Shown here one piece after another: positions 9,298-16,518 of a stretch of 64,000 nucleotides of DNA. This stretch comes from Neisseria lactamica NS19 (GTDB taxonomy: Bacteria; Pseudomonadota; Gammaproteobacteria; Burkholderiales; Neisseriaceae): NCBI GenBank assembly GCA_000193795.2, contig AEPI01000040.1:12056-76055 (forward strand), given 5' to 3'. The stretch's first letter is position 1. Each line of letters begins with the position of its first letter. Under the pieces are notes generated by a model, which made no database searches, had not been told where the DNA came from, and saw only the letters and a program-made list of their open reading frames with translations. A program made the translations under genes and the position numbers.

Positions 9298-9999
9298 ATG
9301 ACGGAACCTGCAGCCGAAAGCGGTAAAACTGCTAAGGCGTTAAAAAAATATCTGATTACAGGCATTTTGGTCTGGCTGCCGATTGCGGTAACGGTTTGGG
9401 TTATTTCCTATATCGTTTCCGCATCCGACCAACTCGTCAACCTGCTTCCGAGACAATGGCGTCCGCAATACGTTTTTGGGTTCAACATCCCCGGACTCGG
9501 CGTTATTGTTGCCATTGCCGTATTGTTTGTAACCGGATTATTTGCCGCAAACGTGTTGGGGCGGCAGATTCTTGCCGCGTGGGACAGTCTGTTGGGGCGG
9601 ATTCCGGTTGTCAAATCCATCTATTCGAGTGTGAAAAAAGTATCCGAATCGCTGCTGTCCGACAGCAGCCGCTCGTTTAAAACGCCGGTACTCGTACCGT
9701 TTCCCCAACCCGGTATTTGGACGATCGCATTTGTGTCCGGTCAGGTGTCGAACGCGGTTAAGGCCGCATTGCCGCAGGATGGCGATTATCTTTCCGTGTA
9801 TGTTCCGACCACGCCGAATCCGACCGGCGGTTATTATATTATGGTAAGGAAAAGCGATGTGCGCGAACTCGATATGAGCGTGGACGAAGCGTTGAAATAT
9901 GTGATTTCGCTGGGTATGGTCATTCCTGACGACCTGCCCGTCAAAACATTGGCAGGACCTATGCCGTCTGAAAAGGCGGAGTTGCCCGAACAACAATAA
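9298..9999 (+). CDS. DUF502 family inner-membrane protein
   Basis: Conserved membrane protein of the DUF502 family with no established biochemical role. The 233-residue product has two N-terminal membrane spans (about residues 18-40 and 65-88, the second rich in V/I/A with GLGVIVAIAVLFVTGLFA). The family's conserved GRIPVVKSIYSSVKKVSE and TPNPTGGYYIMVRKSDVRELDMSVDEALKYVISLGMV segments follow. It sits directly upstream of aspS, 57 bases away. Its last codons contain an uptake sequence (9961-9972) whose inverse partner lies after the stop, so the terminator begins inside the gene. Confidence 0.88.
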   Translation: MTEPAAESGKTAKALKKYLITGILVWLPIAVTVWVISYIVSASDQLVNLLPRQWRPQYVFGFNIPGLGVIVAIAVLFVTGLFAANVLGRQILAAWDSLLGRIPVVKSIYSSVKKVSESLLSDSSRSFKTPVLVPFPQPGIWTIAFVSGQVSNAVKAALPQDGDYLSVYVPTTPNPTGGYYIMVRKSDVRELDMSVDEALKYVISLGMVIPDDLPVKTLAGPMPSEKAELPEQQ

Positions 10000-10025
10000 A
10001 GCCGCCGTTCAGACGGCATTTTCTG
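9961..10025 (+). terminator. Uptake-sequence hairpin overlapping the DUF502 gene end
   Basis: ATGCCGTCTGAA at 9961-9972 is in-frame coding sequence; TTCAGACGGCAT at 10008-10019 pairs with it and is followed by TTTCTG. The loop is long (35 bases), so termination is probably weak and aspS may be partly read through. Confidence 0.5.
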
Positions 10026-10056
10026 TTTTCAGTTTCAATCAATAAAAGGTGATTTT

Positions 10057-11865
10057 ATGCGTACCAACTATTGCGGCCTGATCAGCGAGCAATACTTAGA
10101 CCAAACCGTTACCGTCAAAGGCTGGGTACACCGCCGGCGCGACCACGGCGGCGTGATTTTTATCGACCTGCGCGACCGCGAAGGCATCGTCCAAGTCGTG
10201 ATTGATCCAGACACGCCCGAAGCGTTTGCCGCTGCCGACTCCGCCCGCAACGAATACGTTTTGAGCATTACCGGCCGCGTACGCAACCGTCCCGAAGGCA
10301 CGACCAACGACAAAATGATTTCCGGCAAAATCGAAATCCTTGCCAAAGAAATCGAAGTCTTGAACGCCGCCGCCACGCCGCCGTTCCAAATCGACGACGA
10401 AAACATCAGCGAAAACGTGCGCCTGACCAACCGCGTTATCGACCTGCGCCGTCCGGTGATGCAGCGCAACCTGCGCCTGCGTTATCAAGTCGCTATGGGC
10501 GTTCGCCGCTACTTGGACGCGCAAGGCTTCATCGACATCGAAACGCCGATGCTGACCCGCTCCACGCCGGAAGGCGCGCGCGACTATCTCGTGCCGAGCC
10601 GCGTTCATCCGGGCGAATTCTTCGCTCTGCCGCAATCTCCGCAATTGTTCAAACAATTGCTGATGGTTGCCGGTTTCGACCGTTACTACCAAATTACCAA
10701 ATGTTTCCGTGACGAAGACTTGCGTGCCGACCGCCAGCCGGAATTCACCCAAATCGACTTGGAAACCTCGTTTTTGAACGAGGATGAAATTATGGACATT
10801 ACCGAAGGTATGGCGAAACAAGTCTTCAAAGACGCGTTGGGCGTGGACTTGGGCGTTTTTCCGCGTATGCCTTACGCCGAAGCGATGTTCTATTACGGTT
10901 CTGACAAACCGGATATGCGTATCGACTTGAAATTTACCGAGCTGACCGACCTGATGAAAACGGAAGAGTTTAAAGTTTTCCGTGGCGCAGCCGATATGAA
11001 AGGCGGCCGCGTGGTCGCTCTGCGCGTGCCGAACGGCGCGAAATTCAGCCGCAAAGAAGTTGACGAATACACCAAATTTGTCGGCATCTACGGCGCGAAA
11101 GGTCTGGCATACATCAAAGTAAACGATGTGGGCAACCTCTCAAACGGCGAAGACAGCGGCCTGCAATCTCCAATCGTAAAATTCCTGTCTGAGAATGCCC
11201 TGAAAGAAATCATCGAGCGTACCGGCGCACAAAACGGCGATATTATCTTCTTCGGCGCAGACAAAACCAAAGTCGTGAACGAAGCCATCGGCGCATTGCG
11301 TATCAAAGTCGGCTTGGAACACGGCAAAGGCAACGGCTACTTCACAGACGAATGGAAACCTTTGTGGGTTGTCGACTTCCCAATGTTTGAATACGACGAA
11401 GAAGCCGACCGCTACGTTGCCGTACACCATCCGTTTACCGCACCTAAAGAAGGTCATGAAGACCTGATGGTTTCCGATCCTGCAAATTGTTTGGCGCGCG
11501 CCTACGATATGGTATTGAACGGCTGGGAAATCGGCGGCGGCTCTATCCGTATCCACCGCGCAGACGTACAAGAGAAAGTGTTTGCCGCGCTGAAAATCAG
11601 TCCTGAAGAGCAACAAGAGAAATTCGGCTTTCTCTTGGACAACCTGAAATTTGGCGCGCCTCCGCACGGCGGTTTGGCGTTCGGCCTCGACCGTCTGGTT
11701 ACCCTGATGACCGGTGCCGAATCTATCCGCGACGTGATTGCTTTCCCGAAAACACAACGTGCGCAATGTCTGCTGACCAACGCGCCCAACAGCGTGGATG
11801 ACAAACAACTGCGCGAATTAAGTTTGCGTTTGCGCCAAAAGGCGGTCGAAACGAAAGAAGTATAA
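10057..11865 (+). CDS. aspS: Aspartate-tRNA ligase
   Basis: Class IIb aminoacyl-tRNA synthetase charging tRNA-Asp. The 602-residue bacterial-type enzyme has an N-terminal OB-fold anticodon domain (GWVHRRRDHGGVIFIDLRDR), motif 2 FRDEDLRADRQPEFTQID, the bacterial GAD insertion (around residues 290-420), and motif 3 GLAFGLDRLVTLMTG. Bacteria of this group generally use a non-discriminating AspRS with GatCAB to make Asn-tRNA; that is family knowledge, not shown here. It is followed by a strong dedicated terminator. Confidence 0.97.
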   Translation: MRTNYCGLISEQYLDQTVTVKGWVHRRRDHGGVIFIDLRDREGIVQVVIDPDTPEAFAAADSARNEYVLSITGRVRNRPEGTTNDKMISGKIEILAKEIEVLNAAATPPFQIDDENISENVRLTNRVIDLRRPVMQRNLRLRYQVAMGVRRYLDAQGFIDIETPMLTRSTPEGARDYLVPSRVHPGEFFALPQSPQLFKQLLMVAGFDRYYQITKCFRDEDLRADRQPEFTQIDLETSFLNEDEIMDITEGMAKQVFKDALGVDLGVFPRMPYAEAMFYYGSDKPDMRIDLKFTELTDLMKTEEFKVFRGAADMKGGRVVALRVPNGAKFSRKEVDEYTKFVGIYGAKGLAYIKVNDVGNLSNGEDSGLQSPIVKFLSENALKEIIERTGAQNGDIIFFGADKTKVVNEAIGALRIKVGLEHGKGNGYFTDEWKPLWVVDFPMFEYDEEADRYVAVHHPFTAPKEGHEDLMVSDPANCLARAYDMVLNGWEIGGGSIRIHRADVQEKVFAALKISPEEQQEKFGFLLDNLKFGAPPHGGLAFGLDRLVTLMTGAESIRDVIAFPKTQRAQCLLTNAPNSVDDKQLRELSLRLRQKAVETKEV

Positions 11866-11866
11866 G

Positions 11867-11899
11867 AAAAACAGAGCCGTTTACGGCTCTGTTTTTTTT
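11867..11899 (+). terminator. aspS terminator
   Basis: AACAGAGCCGT and ACGGCTCTGTT form a long stem with a short loop followed by eight T residues; a single uptake sequence overlaps the T-run. Confidence 0.9.
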
Positions 11900-12015
11900 C
11901 AGACGGCATTTACGCGTTTTAACTTTCCGCTCATTCAAACCTAATTCGACCGTGTTTTAATAGCGGTATTGGAAAACACATCTTGTTCAATCAACCGATA
12001 AAGAAAGGACTGAAA

Positions 12016-12300
12016 ATGAAAAAATTGTTATTGGCCGCCGTTGTTTCCCTGAGTGCCGCAACCGCATTTGCCGGCGACTCTGCCGAGCGTCAGATTTACG
12101 GCGATCCCCATTTTGAACAAAACCGCACAAAAGCCGTGAAAATGTTGGAACAGCGCGGTTATCAGGTTCACGATGTCGATGCCGACGACCATTGGGGCAA
12201 ACCGGTTTTGGAAGTGGAAGCCTACAAAAACGGTCGCGAATACGACATCGTGTTGTCTTATCCGGACCTGAAAATCATCAAAGAGCAGCTCGATCGCTGA
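12016..12300 (+). CDS. Small periplasmic PepSY-type protein
   Basis: Secreted 94-residue protein of unknown role. It starts with a clean signal peptide (MKKLLLAAVVSLSAATAFA), followed by one PepSY-like unit: an alpha helix (EQNRTKAVKMLEQRGYQVHDVDAD) then two strands (PVLEVEAYKNGREYDIVLSYPDLKIIKEQ). PepSY modules often inhibit peptidases or sense ligands in the periplasm. The start at 12016 is favoured by AAAGGA seven bases upstream; an in-frame Met 11 codons earlier lacks such support. It is a monocistronic unit with its own terminator. Confidence 0.85.
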   Translation: MKKLLLAAVVSLSAATAFAGDSAERQIYGDPHFEQNRTKAVKMLEQRGYQVHDVDADDHWGKPVLEVEAYKNGREYDIVLSYPDLKIIKEQLDR

Positions 12301-12325
12301 TTTCCCTGATGAAAAAATGAATGCG

Positions 12326-12361
12326 AAATGCCGTCTGAAAGCGTGTTCAGACGGCATTTTG
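12326..12361. terminator. Bidirectional uptake-sequence terminator
   Basis: ATGCCGTCTGAA (12328-12339) and its inverse (12346-12357) with an A-run before and a T-run after serve both the PepSY gene and the convergent L,D-transpeptidase gene. Confidence 0.85.
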
Positions 12362-12382
12362 TTTTCCGGTGGGGAGGCGGGT

Positions 12383-13360
12383 TTAGAACAGCGAATCAAA
12401 CGGTTCGGAAGCAGTGTTTTTCAAAGTTTCAGTTTCTGCCTGAGGTACGGATTCGATAACCGGTTCGATATCGGCCGGCGGCATGGCGGGGATAGGATGG
12501 ACGATTTGAACCGGCGGTTGTTCGGCAGCTTGGGCAACCGGCCGTTCAACAGGATCAACCCGGGTAGTTTGGGCGGGTGTTTCAGCTTGGCTGTATGAGG
12601 AAGAACCCTGTATCCACGCCAGCGATTTGAGCGGCATCTTCATCTTGCCGTTTTTGCCGCAGGTCAGGCAGACGGCCGATCCGGTGCGGTCTTTGAGTAC
12701 GGCATCGACTTTCTCGGGCTCGATGGTTTTGCCCTGTGTTTTTGCCCATTGCCTGATGCTTTTCTTCAGCGAGGCGGTGTCAAGGTTGTTTTTGCCGTAG
12801 GGATCGCGAAAAGCGGCAAGCCACAAATTATGTTCCGCATCTTCGTTAAGGCCCGCCATTTGATAAATGACTGAAGCCGGCGCGCCGCTGGCGACGGTTT
12901 TGGCAAACTCGAGCGCGTCTGGCGATTTCATGCGGACGCAGCCGTGACTGCGAACCCCGGGGACGCTGGCCGGCGCATTGGTTCCGTGTATGCCCAAACC
13001 GAGCTTCGGGTCGCCCAGGCGGACAAAAACCGGACCCAAAGGATTATTGGGTCCCGGGGCTATGGTTTTTACGCCGTCGCCGCGCTCTTTTTGGATAGAT
13101 TTAGGAATATGCCAAGTGGGGTTGTAGGCTTTCGCCCCGATTTTATGTTCGCCTAGATTGGTTTGCGTCATCGCCCGACCTACCGCAACGGGATAAACCT
13201 TGGTCAGTTTGCCGTCGGTGTAGAGGAACAGGCGTTGCTGAGGGATGTTAATGAAGACGTGCTGACCTTGTGCGACGGGGGAGACATCGGGAATGACGGT
13301 GTTTGCGTATGAAAAACCGCTTATCAATAGTGCAGCAGTGCGGCAGATTGTTTTATTCAT
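12383..13360 (-). CDS. L,D-transpeptidase (YkuD domain), periplasmic
   Basis: Cysteine peptidase-like enzyme expected to make 3-3 cross-links in peptidoglycan or attach proteins to it. The 325-residue product has a signal peptide (MNKTICRTAALLISGFSYA), then the YkuD catalytic domain with the strand motif FINIPQQRLFLY. The active-site block is HGTNAPASVPGVRSHGCVRM, where His, the SHGC cysteine and Arg are all present. The C-terminal 90 residues are proline/glutamate-rich and probably disordered. The start at 13360 was chosen for the signal peptide; open frame continues upstream without one. Confidence 0.9.
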   Translation of the reverse strand: MNKTICRTAALLISGFSYANTVIPDVSPVAQGQHVFINIPQQRLFLYTDGKLTKVYPVAVGRAMTQTNLGEHKIGAKAYNPTWHIPKSIQKERGDGVKTIAPGPNNPLGPVFVRLGDPKLGLGIHGTNAPASVPGVRSHGCVRMKSPDALEFAKTVASGAPASVIYQMAGLNEDAEHNLWLAAFRDPYGKNNLDTASLKKSIRQWAKTQGKTIEPEKVDAVLKDRTGSAVCLTCGKNGKMKMPLKSLAWIQGSSSYSQAETPAQTTRVDPVERPVAQAAEQPPVQIVHPIPAMPPADIEPVIESVPQAETETLKNTASEPFDSLF

Positions 13361-13465
13361 ATCAAAATATGGTGTGTGTCCGATAGGTTTTCGGCAAATC
13401 ATACCTGAAACCGTACCAATTTGTGCGAAAATATGCGCTTCGGTACAGTGCGGACGGATTGGGTA

Positions 13466-13603
13466 ATGGCAACGGAAACAAATGTCGCGGAAATTTCCGC
13501 CTTGGATTATGAAGGCAGGGGCGTGGCAAAGGTCGGCGGCAAAACGGTTTTTATTAAAGGGGCATTGCTTGATTGTTTGATGCCGGCTTGGTTCAAGCTT
13601 TAA
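13466..13603 (+). pseudogene. N-terminal stub of an RlmD-like 23S rRNA (uracil-5-)-methyltransferase
   Basis: The first ~36 codons (MATETNVAEISALDYEGRG, then VAKVGGKTVFIKGAL) match the TRAM domain that opens RlmD/RumA-type methyltransferases. After KGAL (about position 13572) the frame reads into unrelated sequence and stops at 13603. The SAM-binding and catalytic parts are absent from the window. The break coincides with the start of the A+T-rich bio island, so the gene was probably cut when the island arrived. Confidence 0.65.
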
Positions 13604-13624
13604 CTCGGGAATATAAACATCAAA

Positions 13625-14767
13625 ATGAACGTCTTTAAACAACAGCTTGAACAACTCGGCGCGCAAAATCAATATCGTTCGATTCCGGATTTGATTCATC
13701 AAGGGCGGTATATTACGCGGGAAAACCGCAAAATGCTGAATATGTCGTCTAATGATTATTTGGGTTTGGCATCAGATGAACATTTGCGCCGGTCTTTTTT
13801 GCAGCAATACGGCGGTAATTTTCCCTCTTTTACCAGTTCTTCATCGCGTTTATTAACGGGCAACTTTCCTATTTATACCGATCTTGAGCAGCTTGTCGCA
13901 CAACGTTTCCGACGGGAAAGCGCGTTATTGTTCAACAGCGGCTATCACGCCAATATCGGCATTTTGCCTGCTTTGACGACGACGAAAAGTTTGATTTTGG
14001 CAGATAAATTTGTCCACGCCAGTATGATTGACGGCATCCGTTTGAGCCGGTGTGCGTTTTTCCGTTATCGTCATAATGATTATGAACATTTGAAAAATCT
14101 GCTTGAAAAAAACGTCGGAAAATTTGACCGCACTTTTATCGTTACCGAATCTGTTTTCAGTATGGACGGCGATGTGGCGGATTTGAAACAGCTTGTCCAA
14201 TTAAAAAAACAGTTTCCCAATACTTATCTTTATGTGGATGAAGCCCACGCAATCGGTGTTTATGGGCAAAACGGATTGGGGATTGCCGAACGGGATAATT
14301 TGATTGCCGAGATTGATTTACTGGTCGGCACTTTCGGTAAAGCCTTAGCCTCGGTGGGGGCGTATGCCGTCTGCAACCAAGTATTGAAAGAATGTTTGAT
14401 TAATCAAATGCGCCCATTGATTTTTTCAACCGCATTGCCGCCGTTTAATGTGGCTTGGACTTATTTTATTTTTGAACGATTGCCGCAATTCTCAAAAGAA
14501 AGAAGCCATCTTGAGCAGTTAAGTGCATTTTTACGGCGGGAAGTGGCGCATCGGACGCAAATAATGCCGAGCCAAACCTGTATCGTCCCCTATATTTTAG
14601 GCGGGAATGAAGCCGCCCTTGCCAAAGCGGAATATCTGCAAAGGCAGGGTTATTATTGCCTGCCCATCAGACCGCCGACAGTACCCAAAAACACATCCAG
14701 AATCCGCCTGTCTTTAACGGCAGATATGACAACGGATGAAGTGCGGCAGTTTGCGGTGTGCCTGTAA
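13625..14767 (+). CDS. bioF: 8-amino-7-oxononanoate synthase (biotin synthesis)
   Basis: PLP enzyme that condenses pimeloyl-ACP with alanine in the first ring-building step of biotin synthesis. The 380-residue alpha-oxoamine synthase has SSNDYLGLASDEHL near the N-terminus, the glycine/serine cofactor region (SGYHANIGILPAL), the PLP-pocket VDEAHAIGVYG with its aspartate, and the Schiff-base lysine in GTFGKALASVGAY. The gene is visibly richer in A+T than its neighbours and contains a perfect Pasteurellaceae uptake sequence at 14127-14135. It starts the bioF-bioG-bioC run; bioG follows after 9 bases. Confidence 0.95.
   Translation: MNVFKQQLEQLGAQNQYRSIPDLIHQGRYITRENRKMLNMSSNDYLGLASDEHLRRSFLQQYGGNFPSFTSSSSRLLTGNFPIYTDLEQLVAQRFRRESALLFNSGYHANIGILPALTTTKSLILADKFVHASMIDGIRLSRCAFFRYRHNDYEHLKNLLEKNVGKFDRTFIVTESVFSMDGDVADLKQLVQLKKQFPNTYLYVDEAHAIGVYGQNGLGIAERDNLIAEIDLLVGTFGKALASVGAYAVCNQVLKECLINQMRPLIFSTALPPFNVAWTYFIFERLPQFSKERSHLEQLSAFLRREVAHRTQIMPSQTCIVPYILGGNEAALAKAEYLQRQGYYCLPIRPPTVPKNTSRIRLSLTADMTTDEVRQFAVCL
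14127..14135 (-). repeat. Haemophilus-type uptake signal sequence inside bioF
   Basis: ACCGCACTT, the reverse complement of the Haemophilus core AAGTGCGGT. The flanks (AAAATTTG before, TTT after) match the extended Haemophilus context. A one-mismatch copy (ATCGCACTT) lies in bioG at 15221-15229. Confidence 0.8.
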
Positions 14768-14776
14768 GGATATGAT

Positions 14777-15424
14777 ATGAAAACAAAATTTTACAATCAT
14801 CAAGGCGGACATTTAATCCTGTATTTTGCAGGTTGGGGAACGCCGCCCGATGCTGTAAATCATTTGATTTTGCCGGAAAATCACGATTTATTGATTTGCT
14901 ATGATTATCAAGATTTAAATTTGGATTTTGATTTTTCCGCCTATCGGCACATCCGTTTGGTGGCGTGGTCAATGGGCGTTTGGGCGGCAGAGAGGGCATT
15001 GCAAGGAATAAGATTAAAATCCGCAACGGCAGTGAATGGCACAGGTTTGCCTTGCGATGATAATTTCGGTATCCCTTGCACCGTTTTTAAAGGCACATTG
15101 GAAAACCTCACGGAAAACACCCGTTTAAAATTTGAACGCAGAATGTGTGGCGATAAAGCATCTTTTGAAGATTACCAACAATTTCCCGCACGCCCGTTTG
15201 GCGAAATTCATCAAGAACTTATCGCACTTTTTGCGATGATCGGGCAAGATAGGCGCGCAGATCTTATCCGCTGGACAAATGCCTTGGTCGGATCGGGCGA
15301 TAAAATTTTTATGCCTGCCAATCAGCACCGATATTGGACACCGCGTTGCACCGTTCGGGAAATTGACGTCGGACATTACCTGTTTTCAAGATTCACCCAT
15401 TGGTCGGCACTATGGAATCACTGA
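14777..15424 (+). CDS. bioG: Pimeloyl-ACP methyl ester esterase BioG
   Basis: Alpha/beta hydrolase that removes the methyl ester from pimeloyl-ACP, releasing the substrate for BioF. The 215-residue product is of the DUF452/BioG type, replacing BioH. It has the early oxyanion stretch LILYFAGWGTPPD, the nucleophile elbow VAWSMGVWAA with Ser in the AWSMG motif, and a late histidine in EIDVGHYLFSR. It overlaps bioC by 13 bases, which indicates translational coupling. The same bioF-bioG-bioC order is known from Haemophilus. Confidence 0.92.
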   Translation: MKTKFYNHQGGHLILYFAGWGTPPDAVNHLILPENHDLLICYDYQDLNLDFDFSAYRHIRLVAWSMGVWAAERALQGIRLKSATAVNGTGLPCDDNFGIPCTVFKGTLENLTENTRLKFERRMCGDKASFEDYQQFPARPFGEIHQELIALFAMIGQDRRADLIRWTNALVGSGDKIFMPANQHRYWTPRCTVREIDVGHYLFSRFTHWSALWNH

Positions 15425-16194
15425 CTGCCATAAATAAATCGCGCATTCGGCAGGCTTTCCAAAAAGCATTAAACGATTATGACCGGCACGCCTTAATCCA
15501 ACAAAAAATGACGATTAATTTAATGACGCATTTGCAAGATTATTTGCCGGATATGCCATTGGAAAACGTGTTGGAATTGGGCTGCGGCTCAGGAATGTTG
15601 AGTGCCTTGCTGCAAAAACAGATTTCAGCGAATTATTGGTTATTTAATGATTTGTGCAATGTGCAGCCCCAACTGGCTGAAAAACTGCCGCAATCCTTTG
15701 ATTTTTATTGCGGCGATGCGGAAAACTTTCCTTTTCAACGACAATTTGACTTAATCGCAAGCGCATCTGCCGTGCAATGGTTTCATCAACCCGACGCTTT
15801 TATCGCCCATTGCAAAACAGGCTTGAAAGCAAACGGATTATTGGCGGTTGCAACCTTTGGCAAAGACAATTTAAAAGAAGTCCGCCAAATTACAAATATA
15901 GGCTTAAATTACCCGACCTTATCCCAATGGCAGACTTGGTTGGACAAAGATTTTGAGCTTTTATGGTGTGAGGATTTTAAGGTAATACTAGACTTTGATA
16001 CGCCGTTAGACGTACTCAAACACCTTAAATATACGGGCGTAACAGCCACGAACCGAAAAAATTGGACAAGAAAAAATCTCAATGGATTTATTGGCGATTA
16101 CTTGTCGGCGTTCAGTATGCCGTCGGGCAAAGTGCGCCTGACTTATCATCCGTTATTTTTTATCGCGCGCTACTCTGCGGCGGGCAGGCAATAA
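15412..16194 (+). CDS. bioC: Malonyl-ACP O-methyltransferase BioC
   Basis: SAM-dependent methyltransferase that caps malonyl-ACP so that fatty-acid enzymes can extend it to pimeloyl-ACP. The 260-residue product has the BioC opening (INKSRIRQAFQKALNDYDRHA), the SAM-binding motif VLELGCGSGMLS, and the acidic strand-4 region DLIASASAVQWFHQPDAF. The ATG at 15412 was taken; a TTG four codons upstream is also in frame. It lies within the A+T-rich island and overlaps the end of bioG. Confidence 0.93.
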   Translation: MESLTAINKSRIRQAFQKALNDYDRHALIQQKMTINLMTHLQDYLPDMPLENVLELGCGSGMLSALLQKQISANYWLFNDLCNVQPQLAEKLPQSFDFYCGDAENFPFQRQFDLIASASAVQWFHQPDAFIAHCKTGLKANGLLAVATFGKDNLKEVRQITNIGLNYPTLSQWQTWLDKDFELLWCEDFKVILDFDTPLDVLKHLKYTGVTATNRKNWTRKNLNGFIGDYLSAFSMPSGKVRLTYHPLFFIARYSAAGRQ

Positions 16195-16202
16195 GGCAGC
16201 TT

Positions 16203-16247
16203 ATGGGCAAAGTTATTTTTATATCGGGGATTGATACCGATAAAACA
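16203..16247 (+). pseudogene. bioD: Stub of bioD (dethiobiotin synthetase)
   Basis: Starting 8 bases after bioC, the codons MGKVIFISGIDTDKT match the beginning of BioD, whose P-loop normally reads GIDT-D-x-GKT. Two residues of the loop are missing and the frame runs straight into a Correia element at 16248. The enzyme cannot be made from here, and no complete bioD is seen in this window. Confidence 0.7.
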
Positions 16248-16353
16248 TATAGTGGATTAAATTTAAACCAGTACGGCGTTGCCTCGCCTTGCCGTACTAT
16301 TTGTACTGTCTGCGGCTTCGTCGCCTTGTCCTGATTTTTGTTAATCCACTATA
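16248..16353. repeat. Correia repeat-enclosed element (CREE), short form, 106 bp
   Basis: Bounded by TATAGTGGATTAA and its inverse TTAATCCACTATA, with the internal CTGTCTGCGGCTTCGTCGCC characteristic of CREEs and lacking the ~50-base central block of the long form. It terminates the bioD stub. Its right end supplies TTGTCC (16326-16331) and TATAAA (16350-16355), 18 bases apart, pointing at the next operon. Confidence 0.92.
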
Positions 16354-16388
16354 AAAAGTCATATGGCAAGGCTTGTGCAGAAGGCATA

Positions 16389-16415
16389 TTGTCAAACGTT
16401 AAATTATGGTATGAT
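16389..16415 (+). promoter_or_regulatory. Candidate promoter of the GTPase/roadblock operon
   Basis: TTGTCA (16389-16394) and TATGAT (16410-16415) with 15-base spacing and an extended -10 TGG. It lies about 105 bases before the first gene; the CREE promoter at 16326-16355 could also serve. Confidence 0.4.
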
Positions 16416-16518
16416 TTGAAACTTACAAGTCTATTTCAGTAAATCGTTAATAATAAAAGCGGACAATTGCCGTTGCAGGCAGTCAGCTATCCGCTCGTTA
16501 CGGTATCGGGAGTATCCT

